From Amycolatopsis sp. DSM 110486 (lineage in GTDB: Bacteria > Actinomycetota > Actinomycetes > Mycobacteriales > Pseudonocardiaceae): DNA of 64,000 nucleotides. The notes beneath the pieces were generated by a model. It saw only the letters and a program-made list of their open reading frames with translations, searched no databases and was not told the DNA's origin. The stretch's first letter is position 1, and each line of letters starts with the position of its first letter. This document shows positions 23,897 through 31,408 of the stretch, piece by piece. The stretch covers positions 6,069,001 to 6,133,000 of the forward strand of contig NZ_CP080519.1 of NCBI RefSeq assembly GCF_019468465.1, written 5' to 3'. The translations under genes were made by a program, and so were the position numbers.

Positions 23897-25249
23897 TCAC
23901 TCACCCGGGTCACGCGCACCCCACCGCCGCGCCCACCCACCCCGTGCCGGCTTCTCCTCCTTCGCCGGCCTTGACGGCTGCGGCAACGCGGGCGGCTGCG
24001 CCACGGTGAGCGCTTCGCCGGGCGACTGCGGTGCCGACGGCTGGGGGAGTGGCGCGGGGGTGTGAGTGGCGGCGTTGCGCTGGGGCAGGGGCGGTGTATC
24101 GCCGGCCGACTGCGGCGGTGCCGGCCGGGACGGCTGCGGGAGCGGGTCGGCTGCGGCGGGTGTGGGCAGCGCGACTGTCGGGCTGTCGTCGGTGTTGCGG
24201 CGGGAAAGTGGTGGGGGCTCGGCGGGCGGGCGCGGAGGTGCCGTCTGCGCGGGGTGCGGCGGTGGCTCGGCCAGGCCGTTCGGGGGGTGTGCGATGAGTG
24301 GGCTGCCGGCGCGGGTGGGGGTGCGCCGGGGCAGCGGTGAGGCCGTGCCGGGCGGGCGCGGTACCGGGCGGTCAGGGCCGAGGGCGACGTTGCGGCGGGG
24401 GAGCAGCGAAGCTTCGCCGGCCAGGCGCGGAAGCAGCACCGAGGGAGACCGTTGCGGCAGGCGCTCGCCGGGTGCGGCGCTGTCGGCAGCGTCGCGGCGG
24501 GGAAGTGGCTCGGCGGACTCCGGGGCCCGCACCGGAAGCGCGCCGTCGGCCCCGGAACCGGAGGCCACACCAGGAGCCGCACCGGAACCGGAAGCCACAC
24601 CAGGAGCAGCACCGGAATCCGCGGCCGCGGCGTTCCGCAGCGCCACCCCGTTGCCCGGCCGCTTCGGCAGCCCAGGCCACAACTCCCCGGCCTCCTCCGC
24701 CGCCGCCCGAATCGCCGCGCCGTCCAGCTCCGTGTGCGTTTCCTTGATGTCGCGGTCGAGCCACTGGATCACCAACGTGAACGGCCCGTCCCCCGGCAAT
24801 GGCCACAAGAAGATCTGGTGGTCCAGGTGGAACTGCGTCCCGCCGCCACCCACGGCGCGCAGGACCGGCTGCGCGGGCTCCGAAGCCGACGGCACCGAGA
24901 TCGACTCGGAGCTGGCCCGGCTCCCGTCCGGGTACAGCACGCCGACGAGCAGCGCGTTGTAGTCCGGGATCCGCCGGTGGTCGATGAGGGAGCCGCTGCG
25001 GCCCTCCTGCAGGCTGTCTCGCGAGTACACCGCCAGGCGCAGCGTCAGGGCTTCCGGCCAGACCTCGATGCCGCGCAGGGCGACGATCGTGCGTTCGGAA
25101 CGGCCGAGCGGCCGCGCCCACGGCAGGAGCGCCGGGACGATGTGGTCGTTCGGCGGGCCCATCCACGGACGGCCCTCGTAGCCGAACAGCTCCTGCTCCC
25201 GCACGGGGAACAGGGGGCGTTCACGAGGACCGTCCGTGAAGAAGCTCAT
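23897..25249 (-). CDS. Hypothetical protein with globular N-domain and long proline-rich C-tail, last gene of kinase/flotillin operon
   Basis: 450 residues, family not recognised. Residues 1 to about 190 look globular (ERTIVALRGIEVWPEALTLR, QFHLDHQIFLWPLPGDGPF, LVIQWLDRDIKETHTELDG). The remainder is a Pro/Ala/Arg-rich tail with recurring PLPRR/PLPQR/LPQPSRP motifs and one exact 10-residue tandem duplication. No signal peptide or membrane helix is present, so it is probably cytoplasmic. Start ATG 25249 lies 3 bases after the flotillin stop, placing it in the same operon. The tail could serve as a scaffold or phosphorylation platform for the kinase of this operon, but that is inference. Confidence 0.6.
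   Translation of the reverse strand: MSFFTDGPRERPLFPVREQELFGYEGRPWMGPPNDHIVPALLPWARPLGRSERTIVALRGIEVWPEALTLRLAVYSRDSLQEGRSGSLIDHRRIPDYNALLVGVLYPDGSRASSESISVPSASEPAQPVLRAVGGGGTQFHLDHQIFLWPLPGDGPFTLVIQWLDRDIKETHTELDGAAIRAAAEEAGELWPGLPKRPGNGVALRNAAAADSGAAPGVASGSGAAPGVASGSGADGALPVRAPESAEPLPRRDAADSAAPGERLPQRSPSVLLPRLAGEASLLPRRNVALGPDRPVPRPPGTASPLPRRTPTRAGSPLIAHPPNGLAEPPPHPAQTAPPRPPAEPPPLSRRNTDDSPTVALPTPAAADPLPQPSRPAPPQSAGDTPPLPQRNAATHTPAPLPQPSAPQSPGEALTVAQPPALPQPSRPAKEEKPARGGWARRWGARDPGE
24552..24617. repeat. 30-base tandem duplication inside the proline-rich gene
   Basis: Two near-identical 30-base units, 24552-24581 and 24582-24611, plus six bases of a third, encode the peptide SGAAPGVASG twice. 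They differ at two positions. This is an in-frame coding repeat that should expand and contract easily. Confidence 0.85.
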
Positions 25250-25252
25250 GGG

Positions 25253-26755
25253 CTACTCGCGCGGGGAGAGGTCGCCGTTCGACAGCGCCTGCTCCGAGCC
25301 CGTGGGGGCCGACGGCTTCGAGGGGCTGCCCATGGCGTCCATCAGCTGGCGGGCCAGGCCGAGGCCCGTACCGCCGAGCGACAACGCCTTGGTGAACATG
25401 TCCGACATCCCGTCCGCGCCGTTCAGGACCACCATGTGGTCGACGTTACCGAACGCCTTCGCGCCGGCCTCGACGATTTCCGGCCAACGTTCGGCCAGCT
25501 GTTGTGCTACCACAGCTTCCTGGTTCTCCGCCAGTGCCGCGGCCCGCGCCTTGATGGATTCGGCCTCCGCCAGACCGCGAGCCCGGGCCGATTCGGCCTC
25601 AGCGAGACCCCGCGCCTTCGCGGCTTCCGCCTCCGCCAGACCGCGAGCCTGGGCGGCCGCCGCCTCGGCCTCGCCGGTGGCGCGCGTGGCCCCCGCCGAC
25701 GCCTCGGCCCGCGCCTTCGTGGCCTGGGCCTCCGCCTCGGCGGCCGTCTTCACGCGCGTTGCGTCGGCCGCGGCCCGCAGCTCGGTCTCCTTGGCCTCGG
25801 CCTGCGCGCGGGCGATCTGGGCGTCGCGGTCGGCGTCGGCCGTCGTGCGCGTCTCGTACGCCTTCGCGTCGGCCGGCTTGCGGACCTGCGACTGCAGCCG
25901 CTGCTCGGCCAGCGCGGCCTCCAGCTCGGCCGCCCGAGTCTCCTGGACCACGACCTCCTGCCGCGCCGTCGCCTCGGCCAGCGGGCCCGACTGGCTCGCC
26001 TTCGCCTTGGCCTGGTCGACCTCGGCCTGGTAGCCGGCCTGCTTGATCTGGCTCTCCCGCATCGCGCCCGCCTTCTGCGCGGCGGCCACCTGCTCGGCCT
26101 GCGTGGCCTCCTGGTCGCGCTGCGCCTCGGCGATCCGGGCCGAGGCCGCGATGGCCGCGGCGTGCGGCTTGCCCAGGTTGAGGATATAGCCGGACTCGTC
26201 GTCGATCTCCTGGATCTGCAGCGAGTCGACGATCAGGCCCAGCTTGATCATCTCCGTGGCCGACGACTGGCGGACCTCGCCGGTCAGCGCGTCGCGGTTG
26301 TGGATCATCTCCTCGATGGTCAGCCCGCCCACGATCGAGCGCAGGTGGCCCGAGAACAGCTCGTGGATGGTGTCGTTCATGCCCTTCTGCTGGTCGAGGA
26401 AGCGGCGGGCGGCGTTGGCGATCGAGGCGTAATCGTCACCCACCTTGTAGATCACCACCGCCCGCACGGTCACGGGCAGGCCCTGCTTGGTCACGCAGGA
26501 CACCTGGAGGTTGACGCCGCGCGTGTCGAGCGAGAGTCGCCGGGCGGTCTGGAAGCCGGGGATCACGTTGACGCCCCGGCCGGTCACGATCTTGAACCCG
26601 AGGCTGTCGGCGGTCTCGGTGCGCTCCACCCGGATCCCCCACCCGGAGATGATGAGCGCTTCGTTCGGCTCCGCGACCTTGTACAGGATTCGCAGAAGCC
26701 CGAAGAGCACGATCACGGCTACCACCGCGATCACGACGATGAGCCAGATTTCCAT
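25253..26755 (-). CDS. Flotillin-family (SPFH) membrane scaffold
   Basis: 500 residues from ATG 26755 (MEIWLIVVIAVVAVIVLFG), chosen over an upstream start because GAGGGG precedes it and the membrane helix should be N-terminal. A single membrane anchor covers residues 3-24. The SPFH/PHB domain follows (EPNEALIISGWG, GVNLQVSCVTKQGLPVTVRA, VRQSSATEMIKLGLIVDSLQ). A long Ala/Glu coiled coil contains the repeat ARGLAEAE several times, and the end is glycine-rich and flexible. Flotillins organise membrane microdomains and often pair with an NfeD-type protein, as here, where the NfeD-like gene lies 47 bases upstream. Confidence 0.93.
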   Translation of the reverse strand: MEIWLIVVIAVVAVIVLFGLLRILYKVAEPNEALIISGWGIRVERTETADSLGFKIVTGRGVNVIPGFQTARRLSLDTRGVNLQVSCVTKQGLPVTVRAVVIYKVGDDYASIANAARRFLDQQKGMNDTIHELFSGHLRSIVGGLTIEEMIHNRDALTGEVRQSSATEMIKLGLIVDSLQIQEIDDESGYILNLGKPHAAAIAASARIAEAQRDQEATQAEQVAAAQKAGAMRESQIKQAGYQAEVDQAKAKASQSGPLAEATARQEVVVQETRAAELEAALAEQRLQSQVRKPADAKAYETRTTADADRDAQIARAQAEAKETELRAAADATRVKTAAEAEAQATKARAEASAGATRATGEAEAAAAQARGLAEAEAAKARGLAEAESARARGLAEAESIKARAAALAENQEAVVAQQLAERWPEIVEAGAKAFGNVDHMVVLNGADGMSDMFTKALSLGGTGLGLARQLMDAMGSPSKPSAPTGSEQALSNGDLSPRE

Positions 26756-26802
26756 AACCCCTCGCAGCCCGATTTTCGGTTGTTGGTAGCTCTTCGACGC
26801 CG

Positions 26803-27012
26803 CTAAGGCTTCAGCGGTTGCCACCGTTCCACGTAAACCGTTCGCGGGGGTTCGAAATCCACCACAAGGACCTGAGTGCCGGTCGGGAAGCTCACCTCGG
26901 GGTCGGCCGCGTAGGCGTAGAAGGCCTCGGTGCCGCCGCGGACGCTGAGCAGCACCTCACCGATCAGGCCGGGGCCGACGGCGCCCGTGACGCGGCCTCG
27001 GTTGCCGATCAT
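26803..27012 (-). CDS. Soluble NfeD-type OB-fold protein (no membrane domain)
   Basis: 69 residues. The sequence GRVTGAVGPGLIGEVLLSV, then Tyr/Ala-rich strands and VLVVDFEPPRTVYVERW, resembles the C-terminal OB domain of NfeD proteins that bind SPFH partners. The membrane and protease parts of full NfeD are absent. Its ATG (27012) overlaps the kinase stop (ATGA) and it sits directly upstream of flotillin. Context therefore supports the weak sequence call: it likely binds or regulates the flotillin, perhaps linking it to the kinase. Confidence 0.7.
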   Translation of the reverse strand: MIGNRGRVTGAVGPGLIGEVLLSVRGGTEAFYAYAADPEVSFPTGTQVLVVDFEPPRTVYVERWQPLKP

Positions 27013-29066
27013 CCGCCGAAGCCCTGAATCTTCACCTTCGTGCCCTTCGGCACCAGCGAACCCGGTTGCGGGTCCTGCTGGAAGACGAAGTTGAAGCCGC
27101 CACCACCGTGGCCGCGGCCACCGCCGCCGCCCTGCTTGTCGACGTCGAGCCCGGCCTGCTTGAGGATCTTCTCGGCCTCGTCGAACTGCTTGAACCGCAC
27201 GTCGGGCACCTGCACGGCGTTGGAGACGAAGACCCTCACCTGCTTGCTGCCCGGCGTGTTCGCCGGCGGGTCCGTCCGGGTGACGCCGCCGGCGGGGATC
27301 GTCTGCGAGAACTCCTCGCCTCCGTCCACCGGCTGGAACCCGGCCTGCTGCAGCAACTGGAACGCCTCGTCCTTCGGCCGGCCCGTGACGTCGGGCACGG
27401 GTGGGAGCGGTTCCGGGCCCTTCGACAGGACCACGGTGACCTGGCCGCCGATGTTCACCGGCGTGCCGGCCGCGGGGCTCACGCTCACGACGGTGCCCTG
27501 GGGCGCGGTGTCGCTGAACGCCGGTGTGCCCTGCGTGACGTTGAGCTGCTGGCCCTGGATCGCCTTCGTCGCGTCGGCCAGCGAGGTGCCGACCTGGATG
27601 TTCGGCACCACCGGCTTGCCCTTGGACACGACGACGGAGACGTTCGCGTCCTTCTCCAGCTGCGTGCCCTCGGCCGGCGTCACCTTGACCACGGTGTTGG
27701 CCGGCACGGTGTTGCTGAACTCCTGGCTGTACTGCGGCGTCAGGTTCGCCGCGCGCAGCTTGTCGCCGGCCTCGGCCTGCGTCAGGCCCACGAGCTTCGG
27801 CACGGCCGACGTGGTGGGCGCCGATTCGCTGAGGATGAACGCGAACGCCCCGATCAGCCCGCCCAGCACCAGCACGCCCACTGCGATCAGGGCGAACATC
27901 TTCCGCCGGTCGCGCGGTTTCGGCTCGCCGGCCGGCGGACGCGGGCGCCGTGGCGGAGGCGGGGTGGCCGGCGGGGGCACCGCGACCTGCTGCGTCGGCA
28001 TCGGCTGGCCCGCGGGCGGCGACGGCGGCGGCCCGACCGGGACCGCCCGGGTCAGCGCGCGCGTGCCCTGCGGACCCGAGACCGGCATCGTCTGCTCGGT
28101 CACCGGGATGCGCGGCATGGTGCGCTCGGTGTCGGACATGCGGTCGCCGTCCGGCGGCGGGGGCACGGGCACCGGCACGACCGGCAGGCCCAGCTCCGTG
28201 CGCACGGCCTGCAGCTCGGCCAGGAACACGCCGGCGTCGGCCGGGCGCAGCTCGGAGTCGCGACGGGTGGCGCGCAGGATGAGGTCGTCGAGCGCGGGCG
28301 GCAGGTCGGGCCGCAGCTCGCTGGGGCGCGGCACGTCGTCATTCACGTGCCGGTAGGCGACCGACAGGGCCGTGTCGCCGGTGTAGGGCGCCTGGCCGGT
28401 GAGCATCTCGTACAGCAGGATCCCGGCCGAGTACACGTCGCCGCGGGCCCCTGTGACGCCCGTGGTGACCTGCTCGGGGGAGAGGTAGGCAACGGTGCCC
28501 AGGATGACGCTCGAGCTCGTGGTGCCCGCGCTGGCGACCGCGCGCACCAGGCCGAAGTCGCCGACCTTGACCACGCCGCCCGACAGGGCGCCGCTGCTGC
28601 GGCCGACGAGCACGTTCTCGGGCTTCACATCGCGGTGCACCAGCCCGGCGGCGTGCGCGGCGGCCAGGGCCGACAGCACGGGCTCGGCGATGCTCAGCGC
28701 GAGCGCGACGTCGAGCTTGCCCTGCTCGGACAGCAGGTCGCGCAGCGTCCCGCCGTCCACGAGCTCCATCACGAGGAACGCGAGCCCCGCGTCCTCGCCG
28801 GGCGGGACGTCGAAGCCCTGGTCGTGCACGGCCACCACGTTCGGGTGGTGCAGCTGGGCGGCCGAACGCGCTTCGCGCACGAAACGGTCCACGAACGAGC
28901 GGTCGTCGGCGAAGCGGGGATCCATGATCTTGATCGCGACCGCGCGGTCCAGCCGGGTGTCCATCCCCCGGTAGACCGACGACATCCCGCCCTGGGCGAG
29001 CAGCCTGTCCACGCGGTAGCGGCGTTCGAGCAGCGTGCCGACGAGGCTGGGGTGCGTGCGTGTCAC
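27009..29066 (-). CDS. pknL: Transmembrane Ser/Thr protein kinase with PASTA domains (PknL-like)
   Basis: 685 residues. The Hanks-type kinase domain spans about 10-290, with LLAQGGMSSVYRG (ATP loop), Lys46 in VAIKI, the catalytic loop HRDVKPEN (144-151), DFG (170-172) and the activation segment GTVAYLSPEQ. A Pro-rich juxtamembrane linker leads to one membrane helix at about 391-412. Outside are four PASTA repeats, which sense peptidoglycan fragments in related kinases. The last repeat is interrupted by a Gly/His-rich insert. The divergent neighbour at 29161 is an Rv2175c homologue, and in mycobacteria pknL sits beside Rv2175c near aroG, so PknL is the best match. It heads the operon with the NfeD-like protein and flotillin. 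Confidence 0.93.
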   Translation of the reverse strand: MTRTHPSLVGTLLERRYRVDRLLAQGGMSSVYRGMDTRLDRAVAIKIMDPRFADDRSFVDRFVREARSAAQLHHPNVVAVHDQGFDVPPGEDAGLAFLVMELVDGGTLRDLLSEQGKLDVALALSIAEPVLSALAAAHAAGLVHRDVKPENVLVGRSSGALSGGVVKVGDFGLVRAVASAGTTSSSVILGTVAYLSPEQVTTGVTGARGDVYSAGILLYEMLTGQAPYTGDTALSVAYRHVNDDVPRPSELRPDLPPALDDLILRATRRDSELRPADAGVFLAELQAVRTELGLPVVPVPVPPPPDGDRMSDTERTMPRIPVTEQTMPVSGPQGTRALTRAVPVGPPPSPPAGQPMPTQQVAVPPPATPPPPRRPRPPAGEPKPRDRRKMFALIAVGVLVLGGLIGAFAFILSESAPTTSAVPKLVGLTQAEAGDKLRAANLTPQYSQEFSNTVPANTVVKVTPAEGTQLEKDANVSVVVSKGKPVVPNIQVGTSLADATKAIQGQQLNVTQGTPAFSDTAPQGTVVSVSPAAGTPVNIGGQVTVVLSKGPEPLPPVPDVTGRPKDEAFQLLQQAGFQPVDGGEEFSQTIPAGGVTRTDPPANTPGSKQVRVFVSNAVQVPDVRFKQFDEAEKILKQAGLDVDKQGGGGGRGHGGGGFNFVFQQDPQPGSLVPKGTKVKIQGFGG

Positions 29067-29160
29067 GGCTGGCTATCGTACGGAACCACGCCCGCGTGGG
29101 TGAGGTGAGGCGGCGGGTCACCCGTGCGTACCAGTCGGGGAAGCGGTCGAATGTGGCACA

Positions 29161-29538
29161 GTGTCACGTGTGAGTGGGATTCCTGTCGCCGATGACGTCC
29201 TCGACTCCGCTGTCACCGTCCTTCCCCTGAACCAGGTGGCGGCCGTGCTCGGGATCTCGTCCAACAAAGTGCGCCAGATGCTGCGCGACGGTCATCTGAT
29301 CGCCGTGCGCCGCAAAGGTGACCTGTACGTGCCCAGCGACTTCTTCGTCAAAGACGGAGTGGTCAAGGGCCTGGCGGGCACCATCACGGTGCTCGCGGAC
29401 TCGGGGTTCAGCCGCACCGAGATGCTGCGCTGGCTCTTCGCGGCCGACGACACGCTGCCGGGCATGACACCCGTCAACGCGCTGCGGACGAGCCACGGCA
29501 CCGAGGTGAAGCGGCGCGCCCAGGCCATGGCTTTCTAG
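29161..29538 (+). CDS. Rv2175c-like DNA-binding protein
   Basis: 125 residues from GTG 29161, or 122 from GTG 29170 (start unresolved). The N-terminal half is a MerR/excisionase-like winged helix (LPLNQVAAVLGISSNKVRQM, then RDGHLIAVRR and GDLYVPSDFF). The C-terminal half (GLAGTITVLADSGFSRTEML, RWLFAADD) matches the fold of mycobacterial Rv2175c, a DNA-binding substrate of PknL that loses DNA affinity when phosphorylated. It diverges from the kinase gene, the same pairing as in mycobacteria, which supports a kinase-substrate relationship. A terminator follows at 29644. Confidence 0.88.
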   Translation: MSRVSGIPVADDVLDSAVTVLPLNQVAAVLGISSNKVRQMLRDGHLIAVRRKGDLYVPSDFFVKDGVVKGLAGTITVLADSGFSRTEMLRWLFAADDTLPGMTPVNALRTSHGTEVKRRAQAMAF

Positions 29539-29643
29539 GCTTTTCGCCTGATTCGCTCCGCGCCGGTCCGACCACGCGAGGTGATCGATCACGGCCTGCC
29601 GACGGCCGCCGTGTCCGCTGTCCGAAAGTTCTGTCCGAAACGC

Positions 29644-29679
29644 CCGAAGGCCTCCCCGCTCGCGCGAGGAGGCCTTCGG
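29644..29679. terminator. Hairpin terminator between convergent genes
   Basis: CCGAAGGCCTCC (29644-29655) pairs perfectly with GGAGGCCTTCGG (29668-29679) across a 12-base loop. It lies between the stops of the Rv2175c-like gene and the LLM oxidoreductase gene. No long T-run follows, as is common for actinomycete terminators. Confidence 0.75.
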
Positions 29680-29692
29680 CGAACTTCGCGTG

Positions 29693-30481
29693 TCAGCCGT
29701 TGCGCTTGTCGCGCCAAGCGACCCAGTTCTTGAGGGCCGTGAGGTCGTAGTCGGGACCGCCGACGCCCACCGTGAACGTGCTCACGCCCAGCTCGACGAG
29801 CTTCGGGCCGAGCTCGTCCGGGTCGCCCTGCACACCGCAGGAGCGCTCGATCTCGAGCGGGTCGCGGCCGAGGTCCGCGCAGTGCTGGTCGAGGATCTTC
29901 ACCTTGCGCTCGACGACCTCCGGGTCGCCGAAGCCGTGCCAGATGTCGGCGTGCTTGGCCACGAGCTTGAGGGTCTTCTTCTCGCCGCCACCGCCGATGA
30001 GCACGGGGATCTTGCGCGTCGGCGCCGGGTTCAGCTTGCCCAGGCGGGATTCGATGCGCGGCAGCGACTCGGCGAGGTTGTCGAGACGCCCGCCGGCGGT
30101 GCCGAACTCGTAGCCGTACTCGTCGTAGTCCTTCTCGAACCAGCCCGAGCCGATGCCGAGGATGAGCCGGCCGCCCGAGATGTGGTCGACGGTCCGGGCC
30201 ATGTCCGCGAGCAGCTCCGGGTTGCGGTAGCTGTTGCACGTCACCAGCGCGCCGATCTCGACCCGGGACGTCGACTCCGCCCAGGCGCCGAGCATGGTCC
30301 AGCACTCGAAGTGCATGCCGTCGGGATCGCCGTAGAGCGGGTAGAAGTGGTCCCAGTTGAAGACGATGTCGGCGCCGATGTCCTCGGCCGCCGAGGCGGT
30401 GCGGCGGATGGTGTCGTAGTCGGCGTGCTGCGGCTGGAGCTGGAGCCCGATTCGCAGCCGCCGGTTCGAAGCGGAAGTCAT
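29693..30481 (-). CDS. LLM-class (F420-dependent type) oxidoreductase
   Basis: 262 residues. Luciferase-like monooxygenase fold: LRIGLQLQPQHADYDTIRR at the start, FNWDHFYPLYG in the cofactor region, RVEIGALVTCNSYRNPELLA, and ISGGRLILGIGSGWFEKDY, the hallmark seen in F420-dependent members. The start is 3 bases after the crtB stop, making it the last gene of the carotenoid operon. It may modify a terpenoid or be a passenger; the substrate is unknown, and F420 rather than FMN is inferred from the family. Confidence 0.88.
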   Translation of the reverse strand: MTSASNRRLRIGLQLQPQHADYDTIRRTASAAEDIGADIVFNWDHFYPLYGDPDGMHFECWTMLGAWAESTSRVEIGALVTCNSYRNPELLADMARTVDHISGGRLILGIGSGWFEKDYDEYGYEFGTAGGRLDNLAESLPRIESRLGKLNPAPTRKIPVLIGGGGEKKTLKLVAKHADIWHGFGDPEVVERKVKILDQHCADLGRDPLEIERSCGVQGDPDELGPKLVELGVSTFTVGVGGPDYDLTALKNWVAWRDKRNG

Positions 30482-30484
30482 GGC

Positions 30485-31408
30485 TCAGAGCCTACGCACG
30501 CGGCCGCGGGCCCACACGGTGAGCAGCTGCGGCGCAGCCACGGCCAGCCGGCGGCCCTTGCCGACGACCGCGCGCCGGTTGAGCACGTCGTAGTCCAGCG
30601 CCTCGATCTCGTCGAGGATGCCTTCGTACAGCGTGATCGCCGTCCGCACGCAGGGCCGGGATTCGGGACGCAGCAACGGAATTCCGGCTTCGGCGCGCCG
30701 GTACACCGCGCGGGCGCGCGACACCGCGACGGCGAGCGCGCGCCGCACGCGCGGGTCGGGCAGCCCGCGCCGGCGTGCTTCCACCAGCAGTTCGCGATCC
30801 ACGCCGAACACCGAAAGTTCTTCCACGGGAAGGTAAAGCCGGCCGCGGTCGAGGTCTTCGCCGATGTCCCGTAAGAAATTCGTCAGCTGGAACGCCTCCC
30901 CGAGCGCCGCGGCGCCGGGTTCGGCTTCCGCCAAGGGACCGATGGTGCCGAACACCGGCAGCATCTGCAGCCCGATCACGCACGCCGAACCGTGGACGTA
31001 CTCCGCCAGATCCGCGTACGTGGCGTACTCGGTGACGGTGAGGTCCATCCGCATCGAGTGCAGGAACGCGTCCACGAGCTCACGCCGGATGCCGTAGCGG
31101 CGCACGGTGTCGGCGAGCGCGGCCAGCACCGGATCGGCGGGCGCGCCCCCGTCGTAGACCTCGTCGACCATCCCGGCCACGTTGTCCAGCGCCGCCTTGG
31201 GATCGGTGCCGGGTTCGGGGTTGTCCACGAGCTCGTCGGCCATGCGCGCAAAGCCGTACAGCGCGTGCGCGGCCGGCCGGGCGCGCGCCGGCAGGAGCCG
31301 GGTGGCGAGGAAGAACGTGCGGCCGTGGTGGGCGTTGATGCGGCGGCATTCGGTGTACGCGGCGCGCAGGCCGGGGTCCGAGATGCCGGCGGCGTCCAGT
31401 TCTGTCAC
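30485..31408 (-). CDS. crtB: Phytoene synthase
   Basis: 307 residues from GTG 31408, which overlaps the crtI stop (GTGA). Joins two geranylgeranyl diphosphates head to head to make phytoene. The first aspartate-rich motif is ADELVD (Asp58 to Asp62) and the second is RDIGEDLDRGRLYLP. HGRTFFLATRLLP and FQLTNFLRDI are also family signatures. A squalene/dehydrosqualene-type product cannot be excluded by sequence alone, but CrtI and a prenyl diphosphate synthase next door argue for phytoene. Confidence 0.93.
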   Translation of the reverse strand: MTELDAAGISDPGLRAAYTECRRINAHHGRTFFLATRLLPARARPAAHALYGFARMADELVDNPEPGTDPKAALDNVAGMVDEVYDGGAPADPVLAALADTVRRYGIRRELVDAFLHSMRMDLTVTEYATYADLAEYVHGSACVIGLQMLPVFGTIGPLAEAEPGAAALGEAFQLTNFLRDIGEDLDRGRLYLPVEELSVFGVDRELLVEARRRGLPDPRVRRALAVAVSRARAVYRRAEAGIPLLRPESRPCVRTAITLYEGILDEIEALDYDVLNRRAVVGKGRRLAVAAPQLLTVWARGRVRRL

